Shown piece after piece: positions 34,205-45,350 of a stretch of 64,000 nucleotides of DNA. A program made the position numbers and the translations under genes. The notes beneath the pieces were generated by a model. The model saw nothing but the letters and a program-made list of their open reading frames with translations. It had not been told where the DNA came from and ran no database searches. The stretch's first letter is position 1. Each line of letters begins with the position of its first letter. Origin of the DNA: Labia minor (taxonomy: Eukaryota; Arthropoda; Insecta; Dermaptera; Spongiphoridae); NCBI GenBank assembly GCA_963082975.1, contig OY720349.1, positions 45,179,962 through 45,243,961 on the forward strand, read 5' to 3'.

Positions 34205-34385
34205 AAATATTCCTTAAGTAAAGCTCCCCGCCTTATTATCAATGGCAAAGTCTTATCATTAATGGGAAGACACCTGCACAATGATTGAACAGGTTGTTTG
34301 CGTTTCGCGTAGGACATTATCTCAAGCCTTTAACAAATATTGCGTCTTTCCCGAATGTTAAGTGCAGGTGTACTTGTTTTTAGTG
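34205..34385. promoter_or_regulatory. GC-richer pocket, possible enhancer
   Basis: Contains CTTATTATCAATGG, CTTATCATTAATGGG, two E-boxes (CACCTG at about 34272, CAGGTG at about 34365) and TTTGCGTTTCGCG. Repeated GATA- and TAAT-type sites with paired E-boxes would fit a developmental enhancer. No coding signal. Inference. Confidence 0.3.
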
Positions 34386-34850
34386 CAAGTGTACTAAAAA
34401 GTTTAATCAAATAGATTCAATTATTTTTTTTTTACATCTTTATATAGGTATAAAAAGATAGATATTTGTATAAAAGATAACCATATCTTTAAATGATTTG
34501 AGAAACCAATCACTAGGAAAATATCTTAAGTGCCTCCTGCTCATATCTTTTTTCTTTTGAACACTTGCCCACTTAAATAATCTCTTGAAAATTAATCTTA
34601 ATTAAGAAAATGGACGATATTAATATTTAATACAAAATGGCGTCTTTCAATCTGAAAATCCTCAAAATTATATATATTTTTTTGTGATTAAAAATATTTA
34701 AGTAACTAAATTACGTTTCTTTGAAAAATTATGATAATACTTTTTTTTAAAAATTTAGAAAAAAACCTAATTAACAATTTTTTTTATTATAATATTCTAA
34801 CAATATCATCTTGACCGGCTGTGAGAAATATAGTATAAGTAATTGAGTAG
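34386..34850. other. AT-rich spacer
   Basis: No feature recognised. Confidence 0.5.
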
Positions 34851-34864
34851 AATTATACATCAAG

Positions 34865-35395
34865 AGGGAAAGTGCGATGAAGATATACGCCAACAATTCA
34901 CCGAACCCCATACTATGGCCAAAAAAATTGGCCTGAAAACAAAACTTAACATCTATACGGCAATAGGGGAACCAATCACAACCTATGGTTCGGAATCCTG
35001 GACAATTACATAAAGAAATCAGAGAAAGTTAGAAGCCACAGAAATTGTCTTTTTACAATTAACTTCCAGTGTCAAGACTGGAACACAGAAAGATCGAAGA
35101 AATAAGAATCATAGCAAACAAATACGAAACAATTATTGATGAAGAATAAGAAAAATTGGTTTGGTATGGTTACATGAAGAGGTTGGCAGATGATAGAATA
35201 CCACAAAAAATGTTAAAATATGTGTCCAGAGAAGTAAAAGGGAAGACCCCGAAAAAAAGGAATATTACCAAGGCATCCAAAGAAGTATAGAAAATAGAAA
35301 TTTGATAGAGGAATACACCCGGGATAGGGAGGTAAGGAAACAGATTGCGAGATTCGGCAGGATTGAACCCCCGCCAATATATATATTCCAACTTC
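34865..35395 (+). mobile_element. Degenerate LINE ORF2 C-terminal fragment
   Basis: Frames read KLNIYTAIGEPITTYGSESW then TIT, and later EEYTRDREVRKQIARFGR. The phrase TYGSE.W followed by LEA.E..FL is the usual sequence after the reverse transcriptase core in many LINE ORF2 proteins. Several stops and frameshifts are present. The family differs from those at 8650 and 29867. The 73-codon minus frame (35170-35391) is its shadow. Confidence 0.65.
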
Positions 35396-35519
35396 TATAC
35401 TAAAATTTTAGTTTAAAAGACTTATCACTCTAATTCATTTTCAAATTTAATTTTTCAACTTAAAATTATTTACATTTATACTCTCAACAACAAATAAAAG
35501 TTATATTTGCACACAAATA

Positions 35520-36190
35520 TAGAGTGGTTAAAAAAATTGGGAGATTTTGAAAATTAAATAATTTCATGAAAGTTCTCTAATTTAAAAAAATATATTTATT
35601 TCGCTTTTATAGCATAAGTAATGCCATTTGAGAGTATACAAAGTGCAATTTATTTTTGGTAGATGTGCTCTTGCTGAGCTCCTTCTCTATGTAAACATAC
35701 CTTCTCATCTTTGTATTGTTCATAGATTAACATAACATCGGGAATTTTTGAAATTGTTTCGCGGATCTTAGGAAACAGGAAATTTTGAAAATTAAATAAT
35801 TTCATGAAAACACAAATTTAAAAAACAAATTGTATGTTATTTGATAGTAATAATAATGTATTTTTGAGAATACACTTTCTCCCTCTCAAAAAAATATGAA
35901 ACAAATAAGAAACTGTAAAGGAAGAATTAAAAGCCAAGATCCTCAAAACAATGCTAAAATTTTTATTGACATGTTACGTCAATCCATGAACAATGAAACG
36001 ATGAGATTACAGGTATGTTTACATAAAGAAGGAACGTCGTGCAAGATATCATCTTCCAAAAATAAATTTCACTGTGTATATTCTCAAATGGCATTATTTT
36101 TCCTATAAAAGTTACATAAATATATATTTTTAAATTTGCTTTCATGAAATTATTTAATTTTAAAAATCTCCCGTTTTTTTAATCACCCTG
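35520..36190. mobile_element. Tc1/mariner-like foldback element, non-autonomous
   Basis: Left and right ends are inverted repeats of at least 120 bp with differences. Left starts TAGAGTGGTTAAAAAAATTG; right, read inward, starts CAGGGTGATTAAAAAAACGG. Both are flanked by TA. ATTAAATAATTTCATGAAA occurs in both arms and a third time at about 35787. The short frames at 35896-36145 do not resemble transposase. It ends 17 bp before the next transposon. Confidence 0.7.
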
Positions 36191-36281
36191 TAAAATTCCA
36201 TAATATAGGTTGGTGCATATGAAATGTCGTATTCTTAAGTGATTGTATAAAACTGTATATCTTTCTTCAAAAGCTGTTTAT

Positions 36282-36649
36282 TCAATCAAAGTATGCTCCA
36301 TTCGCTTCAATACACTTCTCCCAACGAGATTTTAAAGCGTAGATGCCTGTCTTAAAAAAATTTTGGTCTTTAGAATTAATAAACTCTGATATCGAGTTTT
36401 TTAGACTGTCTTCATTTTCATGGTGTTTGCCTCTTAAAAACAGCTCTAAATGCTTGAAAAAATGAAAATCGGTCGGCGAGAGATCCGGTGAATATGGTGG
36501 ATGCTGCAAAACTTCATATTCCAGTTCGTTCAGTTTCGAAATTGTTTTATGCGATGTGTGCGGCCGAGCGTTATCATGGAGCAGTAGCGGGCCATGCTGA
36601 TTCACAAGCGATGGGAGTACAATTTTTAACTTATCGTGTATCTCATCAA
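36282..36649 (-). pseudogene. Mariner transposase C-terminal half, left arm
   Basis: Intact from VIDEIHDKLKIVLPSL to WEKCIEANGAYFD and a stop, about 120 codons. The open frame extends to 36770 only because it runs back through the antisense of the right arm. It holds the second Asp (HDNARPH) and third Asp (SPTD). Intact sequence and near identity to the other arm point to recent origin. Confidence 0.9.
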
Positions 36650-36675
36650 TTACGGCCGAAAAGTACTGCCAGTAC

Positions 36676-37044
36676 ATTGATGAGATGCACGATAAGTTAA
36701 AAATTGTACTCCCATCGCTTGTGAATCGGCATGGCCCGCTACTGCTCCATGACAACGCTCGGCCGCACACATCGCATAAAACAATTTCGAAACTGAACGA
36801 ACTGGAATATGAAGTTTTGCAGCATCCACCATATTCACCGGATCTCTCGCCGACCGATTTTCATTTTTTCAAGCATTTAGAGCTGTTTTTAAGAGGCAAA
36901 CACCATGAAAATGAAGACAGTCTAAAAAACTCGATATCAGAGTTTATTAATTCTAAAGACCAAAATTTTTTTAAGACAGGCATCTACGCTTTAAAATCTC
37001 GTTGGGAGAAGTGTATTGAAGCGAATGGAGCATGCTTTGATTGA
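36676..37044 (+). pseudogene. Mariner transposase C-terminal half, right arm
   Basis: Mirror copy of the left arm; reads MHDKLKIVLPSLVNRHGPL to EANGACFD and stop. Two residue differences from the left arm are visible in the shared part (Q/R after VN, Y/C near the end) in addition to I/M at the start. Confidence 0.9.
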
Positions 37045-37204
37045 ATAAACAGCTTTTGAAGAAAGATATACAGTTTTATAGAATCACTTAAGAATACGAC
37101 ATTTCATATGCACCAACCTAATATATAGCATATGCTTAATATATAAATACATGAATAATAAAATCAGATAATTTTTCATATATATAGTCAAACCTATCAT
37201 TTGT

Positions 37205-37960
37205 CCACTCAAAAAATATTCAATATCGAGAAGAGAGCAGGCCATTCTGTACCGTCTCAGAATAGGTCACCGCTTTTTTTCCAATGGACATCTAATTCTA
37301 AAAGAAAATACCCTTTGGTGCACAATATTCGATATAAGAGTCACAGTGGATCATGTTCTTGTCGAATGTCCATCGTACGCATCGGCAAGAAGGTCATGTA
37401 AAGTTGAAAATTTGACTATTAGTGATCTATTGGGAAATTTTGAACATTTTGAGAATTTGTTTAGGTTACTACATAGGATTAGATTTCTATAAAAAATATA
37501 GTATTTATTTATTATTATTATTATTTATTTACTGCTAATTATTTGTTTATTATTTATTTATTTGTTTGTAAATATTTGTTTTTGTTTTTTGCATAGTTTA
37601 TTGTTGTTATTTTTATTATTATATTCTAGTCATGTTCAATGGGGACCCTTTTACAGTTCCTTTTCGAGCGGTGATATTTTTTATTATTTATTCATTTATT
37701 GTATTTGTTTATTGGTCAATTTTTGAATAGATTGTTTTTGGTCTAAAAGGATAAATCATTCTTTCCAAGTGATCTAACCGGGGAGCGTTGAGTCTGACAC
37801 AATGGAATCGGTCAGGATTAAGTAATTGTTTGCCTGGCTCCCTGTAGGGAATGCTTGGAGATAAATGAAATTGATCTTGTACGATGGATGATTTCTTTAA
37901 GATACAAATGGCCGTAGTAGCTGAAGTGCCTCGATCCTCAAATAATAATAATAATCAGAT
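37205..37960 (+). mobile_element. LINE 3' end (R1/I-like) with (AAT)n tail
   Basis: A stop-free frame to TAA at 37490-37492 reads REQAILYRLRIGHRFFSNGH, then TVDHVLVECPSYASARR, and ends LLHRIRFL. This is the ORF2 C-terminus of R1/I/Jockey-type LINEs (RLR.GH then TV.H.L.ECP.Y). The 3' UTR follows, with GCCGTAGTAGCTGAAGTGCC and CTCGATCCTCAAATAATAAT at the end. The tail is (AAT)n. The same 3' end occurs in inverse orientation at 47007-47084. 5'-truncated, as is usual for LINEs. The 66-codon frame at 37201-37401 is a shadow. Confidence 0.8.
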
Positions 37961-38949
37961 AATTTCTTTTATTTTCTATCACTGTTAGATTTTCTTTATA
38001 TAAATTATTGCTAAAAAGTTAAAACTAGAAAATGTATTTATTAGTCATTACTATATGAATAGATATGTGAAAGTTCAATGAATTAATTCTAAGAGTCTAA
38101 ATCAACACGCTAATTAATTTAAAATAAAAAACATTGATTTTCTTTTTCCTAAAATGATTTAGACGGATATTTTATGAGAAGCCTTAAAAGACTTTTAGTA
38201 AACAAAAAAATTCTTATATACAATATAATCTTCGAATTTCTAAATTCTTCTGTCAACACAGGTTATTCTCGTATTTATCATATTAATTTAGATTTAAAAA
38301 CGAACAAAAATAGATACACAATTATCCATATATGTCGATATTGATAAACAATATAATGAATATTCATCAATTATTTTCAAAATAATAAATAAATTTTATA
38401 CTTTTTTCTCATTATATATTAATGTTATTCATCATCCAAAAATGGAGTAATTTTATAGCAATGAACAAATAATTATTTGAATAAAAATTTAAATGCAAAT
38501 TAAATTCTATTTTTTCTAAATTATTATTTTATATAATCCCCTCTAGCCTCCTCCTTGATATCCTAGTATATTTTAACAAAAGATATATACAATAATATCT
38601 CCAGTTGATAAGAAATAACTGCTATCAATTCTTTTTGATATTACATCATTTTACTTTTATATTTTTTTTTCTTCGAATTGTAAACCATTTTTTTTAAATA
38701 AATTCATTGTTTCAAATATTTATATTTTATTTTAAATTCAGAAATATCTTTTTATTTCAGTGCATAGTATCATAAATACTTTTTTGAAATTGGAATTCTA
38801 TAAATATAGTTTGATTGAATGTATGAAAAGTATGAAAAGTTTTTCATGGTAATTTTTCTTTATTACTTACGAAATTATTCTACCTAAAGACACCAATACC
38901 TAATCAAGCAATTTCTTTTTTTTTAATCTCTGTTAATTCGTTTATTTAC
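37961..38949. other. AT-rich spacer
   Basis: No feature recognised. Confidence 0.5.
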
Positions 38950-38951
38950 TA

Positions 38952-40110
38952 AGGTAATGGCACCTATAGATGACATGGCACCTATAGATGACACTTTTGA
39001 ATTTAAACTAAAAAAATAAGCAAATTTTAAAACATACGCGGAAATTTTTTTTTTAAATGATAGTTTTGTTTTTCCACCATCTGAGATATCCTACAACAAT
39101 ACAATAAGTCGCCCTATTTTTTTTCTTTTAACTTGAAAAGCAGACCGAATCGTCAACAATTGATTTTTTCAACAAATCTTAAAGATAACCTTAAGGGAAG
39201 TAATGTTCTTAATTAGTATTTTATATTTTTATATTCATATTTATCAAGAATTTAATAACTACATTATAAAATAGACTTAATATAGATAAAAATCATTTCA
39301 ATTTAAACACCTAATTTTTAAAAGTATCTTTTTTATCAACGGTGTTATCTATAGGTGCCCCTAAAAATTGTTTTTCCTATAGATGACAGCAATGTCAGCT
39401 ATAAGTAGGTTTTTAAAAAAATTGTCTATTATATTAATAGCTGTAAAGAGGAGATAATTTTATATAATTCCACCAAGTTGCATGTCTGAATTGATATAGG
39501 AACCTAAAGGTGACGCTGTGTTTCTCATTGTCAGAAAATTTTTTTCTGTTCCAGAACTTCATACACTATTTTTTTGAAATGTTTTTTAAATTACTCTGTT
39601 CTCAATGTATAATTAAAAATGCATAATTAAAAAAAGATTTGTTTAAAATCAATTTTTTATTTTATTATAATAATCAGCTAAAAATAAAATCAATCACAAT
39701 AAATATATCGAATGTATCATTATATGAAACCTGATTTTTTTATTATAACTAAAGTTAAAGCAGCAACAAGGTGTTGGAAAGATGTTTTACTTTGTAAATA
39801 AATAAGTTGAAGATAAAGAGAGCAAGCGAAGTGAAAAAAAGTAGATGTCATCTTTGGGTTCCATAATTGTCATCATTAGGTTCCACCAAAATTTTTGGTG
39901 TCATCTATAGGTTCCATTTGATTACTTTGAAAAAAAATTATATTTCCTATTAAACTCATATAAAAGTTTAAAATATTTATCCTGGTGATAAAAGGTAAGA
40001 TAAGCTTTATAATAACCAAAAGATTTTTTTTGTGAGACGTATAGTTTCGGTTTTATAAAAGAAAATAGCGACAAGAGCGCTTAAAATGTCATCTATTGGT
40101 GCCATTACCT
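38952..40110. mobile_element. TIR element with iterated CCTATAGATGAC motifs
   Basis: Ends AGGTAATGGCACCTATAGA and, read inward from the right, AGGTAATGGCACCAATAGA, flanked by TA (38950-38951, 40111-40112). The motif GGCACCTATAGATGACA or its complement recurs inside: twice at the left end, at 39345-39390, at 39485-39510, and three times between 39840 and 39915. No frame over 60 codons. Iterated terminal motifs through the body are unusual and may be transposase sites. Superfamily unknown. Confidence 0.8.
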
Positions 40111-41004
40111 TATTCCGTTATATTATTTGATTAATATTCTATTATCTTCCATTCCAAATTATATATAAGTTGACTATTTTATAAAATCTAAATTGAGTCA
40201 ACTTTACAAAGAGAATATAAATAATGAACGTTTAGTTAGTATTTATTAATAAATAATTCTGGTATACTTGTTAAAAAAATATATATATTCAAATAATAGA
40301 CAATCATCTTTAATTCTTTAAAAAAAATAATCACATTATGGTGAATGGAATATAAAACCTGAAGAAAGTGGGAATTATGCAGTGATCAGTGTCACACTGA
40401 TTGCCTATTTCACAGGGGCTAAAAATTGTTTTTTTTTAAAGCTGCTTAGACCGCCTACGAGCTTTGCCCTCTGCACCTCCGATGTGATGCATAGTATTTT
40501 GTTGCAAGTGTATATGTAATAGGTTTACATATACCTTATTATAATCAGTATATATTTTTTTTTTTTATTATTATTTAACTTTAAAATCACAATCCAGTAC
40601 ACATACTTATAAGCGATATTGAGATGATTTATATTATATATAATAATAAAGTTAATTGTTAAAATCCATAAAGAACATGCAAACGTGAGCCGTTCTTCCT
40701 TTTTTTCACATTAATCTAATACTAGATCTCTATTTAATTAATAATATTTATTTTAATAATATTTCGAATTCAAATTACGAAATATATATTATGTTTTAAC
40801 CATAGGCCATACTTCTTTCAATGCTTTAATAGTTTAATAAGTACGGTTAAGGGCTGTATATTTTATGACTTTTTTTTTAATTTATGTTCTTTTAAATTAT
40901 TTGAAATTATTCAATATATTTTGTCGTTTATTTATTTTAAATAATAATCTTAATAAGGAATAATTTTTAATAAGTACGGAGCGGTGGCTCGGTATACCTC
41001 GTAC

Positions 41005-41035
<31 letters not shown>

Positions 41036-41429
41036 TGCAAGTATAATAAGATTAAATATATATGATAATAGTAAATTAATATAATACAAAATATATTTTA
41101 TTTTTTATAAATTATGTATTCATTATATGTATATGTAATTATATAAAAAAAAATATTTGTTGGTTTATATTTATACTAACTATCCTAGAATGTTAAAAGA
41201 TAAAAAATATAATTTAGTAATAGATAATTGAGAGATCAAGAGGTAAAACTAAAGTATAACCTGAAAACATATTAAATAAGTAGATTAATAGACAAAAGGA
41301 TTGAGAAATAGAATAGTCAATAAACAATTATAATATAATTTTTAAGTAGAAAATAATTATTATTTCTTATAAATATCAATAATAATGAAAAAAATAGAAA
41401 AAAAATATATAGTAAGACTTATTAGAAAG
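40111..41429. other. AT-rich spacer with a GC-richer patch and a family D scrap
   Basis: 40365-40525 is less AT-rich (CAGTGATCAGTGTCACACTG; GCTTAGACCGCCTACGAGC) with no frame. 40973-41052 has GTACGGAGC..GGCTCGGTATAC, (TA)n and GCAAGTATAATAAGATTA, resembling joined family D ends. Confidence 0.45.
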
Positions 41430-42245
41430 ATTTTGATGGGTAACGGGTAGACTCTTCTCTATGATCCCAATAGGAAAGATTTCTACTTCAGGGAGTAGCG
41501 TCCCTGCCCTCACGTGAGCTCATGAATCCTTTCTTGCATAGGAGGACTATCATGTCCTTTATCCGTTGACTCCTTTCAATCCATTCCCTTCCTCTTACTC
41601 TTCCCTCCTCCCTTGATCCTTCAAAAAATCAAATTTATTTGGATGAAGGAGAATACCTATCATAATTCATTAAAAAAGAATAAAAAAATGAAATCTTGAC
41701 TCTTATAGGAGATTCTATAGAGAGTCTCCTATATATATTTGAATTAACCCCTCTTCGACTAGAAAAACCTCGTAATTGAAGAGTGAGGCACATCTTCATT
41801 TGAGAGGACCCACCTCTCTTACGCTTCATATTAGAAGGAAACTTGGATCTCATATTTATTGTTTTCTTGGGAGAATTAGCAGAACACATCTATTCAATGT
41901 TTTTCATTTTATTAAAATTGTGACCAAGACAATTAATTCAACATAATTTTAGCCAGATTCTAAATAAAATTGATTTTTAGTATCATTAAATGAGGAATTT
42001 TTAATTAATTCTAATATCAGTATATTTTTACAGTTCAAAAAATATTGCCTTATAACAACAGATAAAACCTATACGAATAGATTCATTATGAAACGTAGAT
42101 TCATTTTCACTAGTATTATATAATTTTACGATGATTCTTTAATTAAATATTGAATTTTGACAGAATGAAAAGATTCGCGGCCATGTTAATTGGCCGCCAC
42201 CTCAAATGCTTTGCTTATCCGTGACCTTGAAGAGGACGATTGTTT
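41430..42245 (+). repeat. Repeat R2, copy 2
   Basis: Collinear with 15560-16420 and ending with GCTTTGCTTATCCGTGACC, as copy 1 does at about 16720. Core domain 41438-41524. It lacks the 290-bp exon-like block of copy 1: here GACAGAATGAAAAGATTCGC runs directly into GGCCGCCACC. The 84-codon minus frame (41635-41889) has no recognisable motif. No terminal repeats or target duplication were identified. Confidence 0.75.
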
Positions 42246-42790
42246 TTTGAACCAGATACTTTGAATAATGATAGAATGAATTAAGTATTGATTCAAATAA
42301 CAATGATGAAATACGCTTTAAATAACATAATAGGTAGGCAATTTGAATGCGATATATAAAATAAGGAAAGTGAATTTTTAATAAATTTTAAAATATGAAA
42401 CAAATTAAAAAACAAAATTGAAGTCAACATTTTAAAGAAAATTTTAATGTTCTTTGTTTGATGTTATTATATCTACCAATCCAGGGAGAAGAAAACGTAG
42501 GACTTGAAATGAGAATATATGTTGAAGCATTATATAATAAATAATCGAATACTGATGACCCACTAACAAACACTATTTCAATTATATATTTAAGGTTGGA
42601 AAATGACAATAATTTCTCTTTAATAATACGATTTTAGAATAATTATTTTTTCTTAAAACATTTTATATAAAATATAAAAGTTATTATTAAAAAGTTAATA
42701 TATATATATATATATATATATATAATAGTTATATTCTAGTTAATAAATATATTTATAAATGCTTATTTTAAGACTAATATTTGTATGCAT
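42246..42790. other. AT-rich spacer
   Basis: A (TA)n microsatellite at about 42699-42724. The 61-codon minus frame (42424-42609) is unremarkable. Confidence 0.5.
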
Positions 42791-42886
42791 GGTGCCGTGA
42801 AAATGTTATCGCCATGGGGTGGACTTTCTCAACCGATTGATTGTTCGACAATAGCGCCCTCATGGCGATAACATTTTTCTGGCACT
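42791..42886. repeat. 96-nt hairpin (tiny MITE or miRNA-like foldback)
   Basis: GGTGCCGTGAAAATGTTATC..GCCATGGGG pairs with the complementary arm CCCTCATGGC..GTTATC..GGCACT, about 29 bp with a few mismatches and a ~38-nt loop. AT flanks both sides. The size is that of a microRNA precursor, and MITEs are a known source of such hairpins. Transcription is not shown by sequence. Confidence 0.7.
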
Positions 42887-43376
42887 ATACAAATGCATTT
42901 TTGATCTCATAAATCTCTCCAAGGATAGATTTTTGTTTATGAATAAATAAAGTATGAACTGAAAAAACAATGACAAAGTTTAAAACCTATAAATTATTTA
43001 CAATTGAAACAGAGAATTTGTTTAATTTCAATATTAAATTGCATTCATTGTGTGTGTGTGTGTATTATGTTAAAACATATCATATTTTAGTTTTAAATTG
43101 AAAAGTAAAGAATGTAAACAAAAAAAAAAACTTTAATTTATATAGAATTTTTTTAATGTATTATTTATATACTTTAATAATTTGTGGCTTGTGGGATGAT
43201 GAAATTTTATATTTGAGCACTCAAATTTTCAATATATGGTTTTATTATTTTTTATCCAAGCTTACTTATAGTTAATCTAAATTATGGAGGTTAGTAATAA
43301 CAGAATAAGATTTGAAAAAAATCCCTTTTTATTGAATCAAGACGAACTTAATAATTCTCCATCGCGATTATTTTTC
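42887..43376. other. AT-rich spacer
   Basis: (GT)n at about 43051-43064. Nothing else recognised. Confidence 0.5.
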
Positions 43377-43380
43377 TTAA

Positions 43381-44660
43381 CCACTTAACGTACACGTTTT
43401 TTTTTGGAATTAACGGTCAAAAAATGATCCTATTTTTTTACAGCTGGAATTAAGTCTTGATACTCAATTAAAATGAAAAAAATATTTTAAGTTGGGTAGC
43501 AAGTGTATTTTTATCAGTTATTTTTGTACCTTTTCCAGTATAAATTATACTGGAATATAGATAACCAGATTTTTACTCTTATTAACAATACATTTTGATG
43601 CCCTTTCGGGAATGTTTAGAGAACTACATTTATCATTTATGCTCTATGAAAAACTGGCCATATTTTATTCAGTTTGGGCTGAGAATGTGTTTCGGGATTG
43701 TATTCTTCGTTGTTGGTAAAATGTAAATTCTTTTGAATTTCGTAGTATTGCCTGTAAGGAAGTAGCTTAGGGAAGATAGGTGTTTCAAACACTTCTCACG
43801 ATGTCCAGTACATTATTTCTACTGGCTTGCTTAAAATTCATTGAAGAATCTTCATTGCTAAAAAAAAACGTGCAACTCTGTAACAGTGATTGGTGACCAT
43901 GATCTTGATGCTGGTCCTGGTTGCTGTTGGGTATATCTATGCGTTTCCGTTATTATAAGATCGATAAGAAAATCATCAAAAAATAATTGATATGATAAAA
44001 TATCATATTGATCTTTGGGTACAAAAGTGCAGCCAGAAGCTCCAATAAATTGAAGTCTTGGTAGAGAAGGCGTTGGATGATTTGAACTAATAATATATCA
44101 ATTTCTTTCCAAATTGCCATCATCGTAGCGATCGTACTTTCCTCAGATTCGCTTTCAATTTCTGAATCACTTTCTTCGGAACCACTCTCTGATAGATTGG
44201 CATAATCTGACTCACTATCACTCATGTCGAAAAGGTTTTACTAAAATAACTTATAAAAAAAAATAATAATACAACAAAGGATATTACAACGAAAGTAATT
44301 CAATGAAAAAAATATTTATATAAGTGTTTGTGTGTGTAGATAATATAATATGTAATTTATAAATAAAAAAAATACTTACTAAATAATTATAATAAATATA
44401 AGTCACAAATTACAACAAAGAGTAAAGACGCTACTATTTCTATTTGAAATATCAGTTAAAAACTGATACGTACGACATCTATTCAATAATAGAAAAAAAA
44501 TATATTTCGTTGAAAGTGTGGATTTAGAGACATCTTACGCGTGTAATAGAATAATCATATATGAAGAGTATAAGAAATAACTGCCTAAATCGAGCGTAAA
44601 AAATTTAGAAAATATATTTAAGGGTCGCTCGTATATGTCACAAGCACGTACGTTAAGAGG
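43381..44660 (-). mobile_element. Decayed piggyBac transposon
   Basis: Flanked by TTAA on both sides (43377-43380 and 44661-44664), the piggyBac target. Ends are CCACTTAACGTAC and, read inward from the right, CCTCTTAACGTACG. The 1280-bp element is shorter than a full piggyBac and encodes a broken transposase on the minus strand. Another CGTA-containing subterminal sequence lies near each end. Confidence 0.9.
43440..44225 (-). pseudogene. piggyBac transposase pseudogene
   Basis: Starts MSDSESDYANLSESGSEE, the acidic N-terminus typical of piggyBac. After a frameshift near 44100 it reads CTFVPKDQYDILSYQLFF, then DDFLIDLIITETHRYTQQQ (the conserved F...ID.I..ET..Y segment). Later come TPIFPKLLPYRQYYEIQKN, then LHFTNNE, and near 43560 a segment close to SGY..FIIYTGKGT. 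Much of the catalytic domain between these is lost, and stops and frameshifts are frequent. Non-functional. Confidence 0.85.
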
Positions 44661-44732
44661 TTAACATAAAAAAAGCTAGGAATTTAATTTGAAAAATAAA
44701 ATTAAATTAAAATAAAATATAAGTAAAAATTA

Positions 44733-45187
44733 GCTGGAGTGTCTCCACTCGACTGTCTCGCAATTTGAGAATTGGATTAAATAACATAATATATTATATT
44801 TAAATTAAATTTAATTAATTATAAATTATAAATAATAAATATTAAACCAGCGCATGTTTGGCTTTTTATTGATGGCACCATGGCACGTGTTGGCGCGTGA
44901 GATTTGCAGTGTTAAAAAATTAATTCTGGTACTTTCAGCAATTCAATCAAGCTGAAATTCTATATATAGCAGTTTTATACAATTATTAATCATGTGAAAA
45001 ATTATCAAACATATATCTTTATTTTTACGGTCACTTTAGAGGAAAAAAAATCAAAACGTTGTACGTAATGACCCTCTTCCGGTTGAGCTACATTTCTCAA
45101 AAGTTGATAGAAAACTATGAATTTTGAATAATGTCCATGTACCAAATTTCATCATTCTAGCTCAAACCGTTTTTGCGTAATCTTGTC

Positions 45188-45233
<46 letters not shown>

Positions 45234-45350
45234 TTTTTCTCAACCTTAGTGAAAATGATTCAGGAACCTTCAAAACGTATAAAAACATCAAAATCTCAAC
45301 ATCGAAAATTTTCATGATCGCAATACTATCTCTGGCGAGATAGTAAAAAT
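44733..45350 (+). mobile_element. HINE-like family B copy 4 (complete)
   Basis: Full copy from CTGGAGTGTCTCCACTCGAC to the terminal stem CTATCTC-TGGC-GAGATAG and TAAAAAT. It has a long (CA)n tract (45196-45229). This is the best copy to define the family. It lies 69 bp from the piggyBac's right flank. Confidence 0.85.

Larger units (their letters stand above)
36208..37118. mobile_element. Palindromic mariner: two 3' halves as an inverted repeat
   Basis: A 911-bp element with TA on both sides (36206-36207 and 37119-37120). The ends are GGTTGGTGCATATGAAATG and its complement. The left arm (36208-36650) and right arm (36676-37118) are both 443 bp; I counted only about five substitutions and no gaps. 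The spacer is 25 bp. Each arm is the 3' half of the same mariner gene, with HDNARPHTS and SPDLSPTDFHFF 34 residues apart (the second and third catalytic Asp of DD34D). Transcription through it would give a long hairpin RNA. The N-terminal DNA-binding part and first Asp are absent, so no active transposase can be made. Confidence 0.95.

Noticed and set aside
36282..36770. 162-codon minus frame as one intact transposase
   Set aside because: Its first ~40 codons are the antisense of the right arm of the palindrome; only the C-terminal half is real mariner sequence.
44100..44225. Ser/Glu/Asp-rich frame as a host nuclear protein
   Set aside because: It is the acidic N-terminus of the piggyBac transposase, inside TTAA-flanked ends.
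45196..45229. CRISPR-like or satellite array
   Set aside because: Simple (CA)n tract within family B; no spacer-repeat structure exists anywhere in the window.
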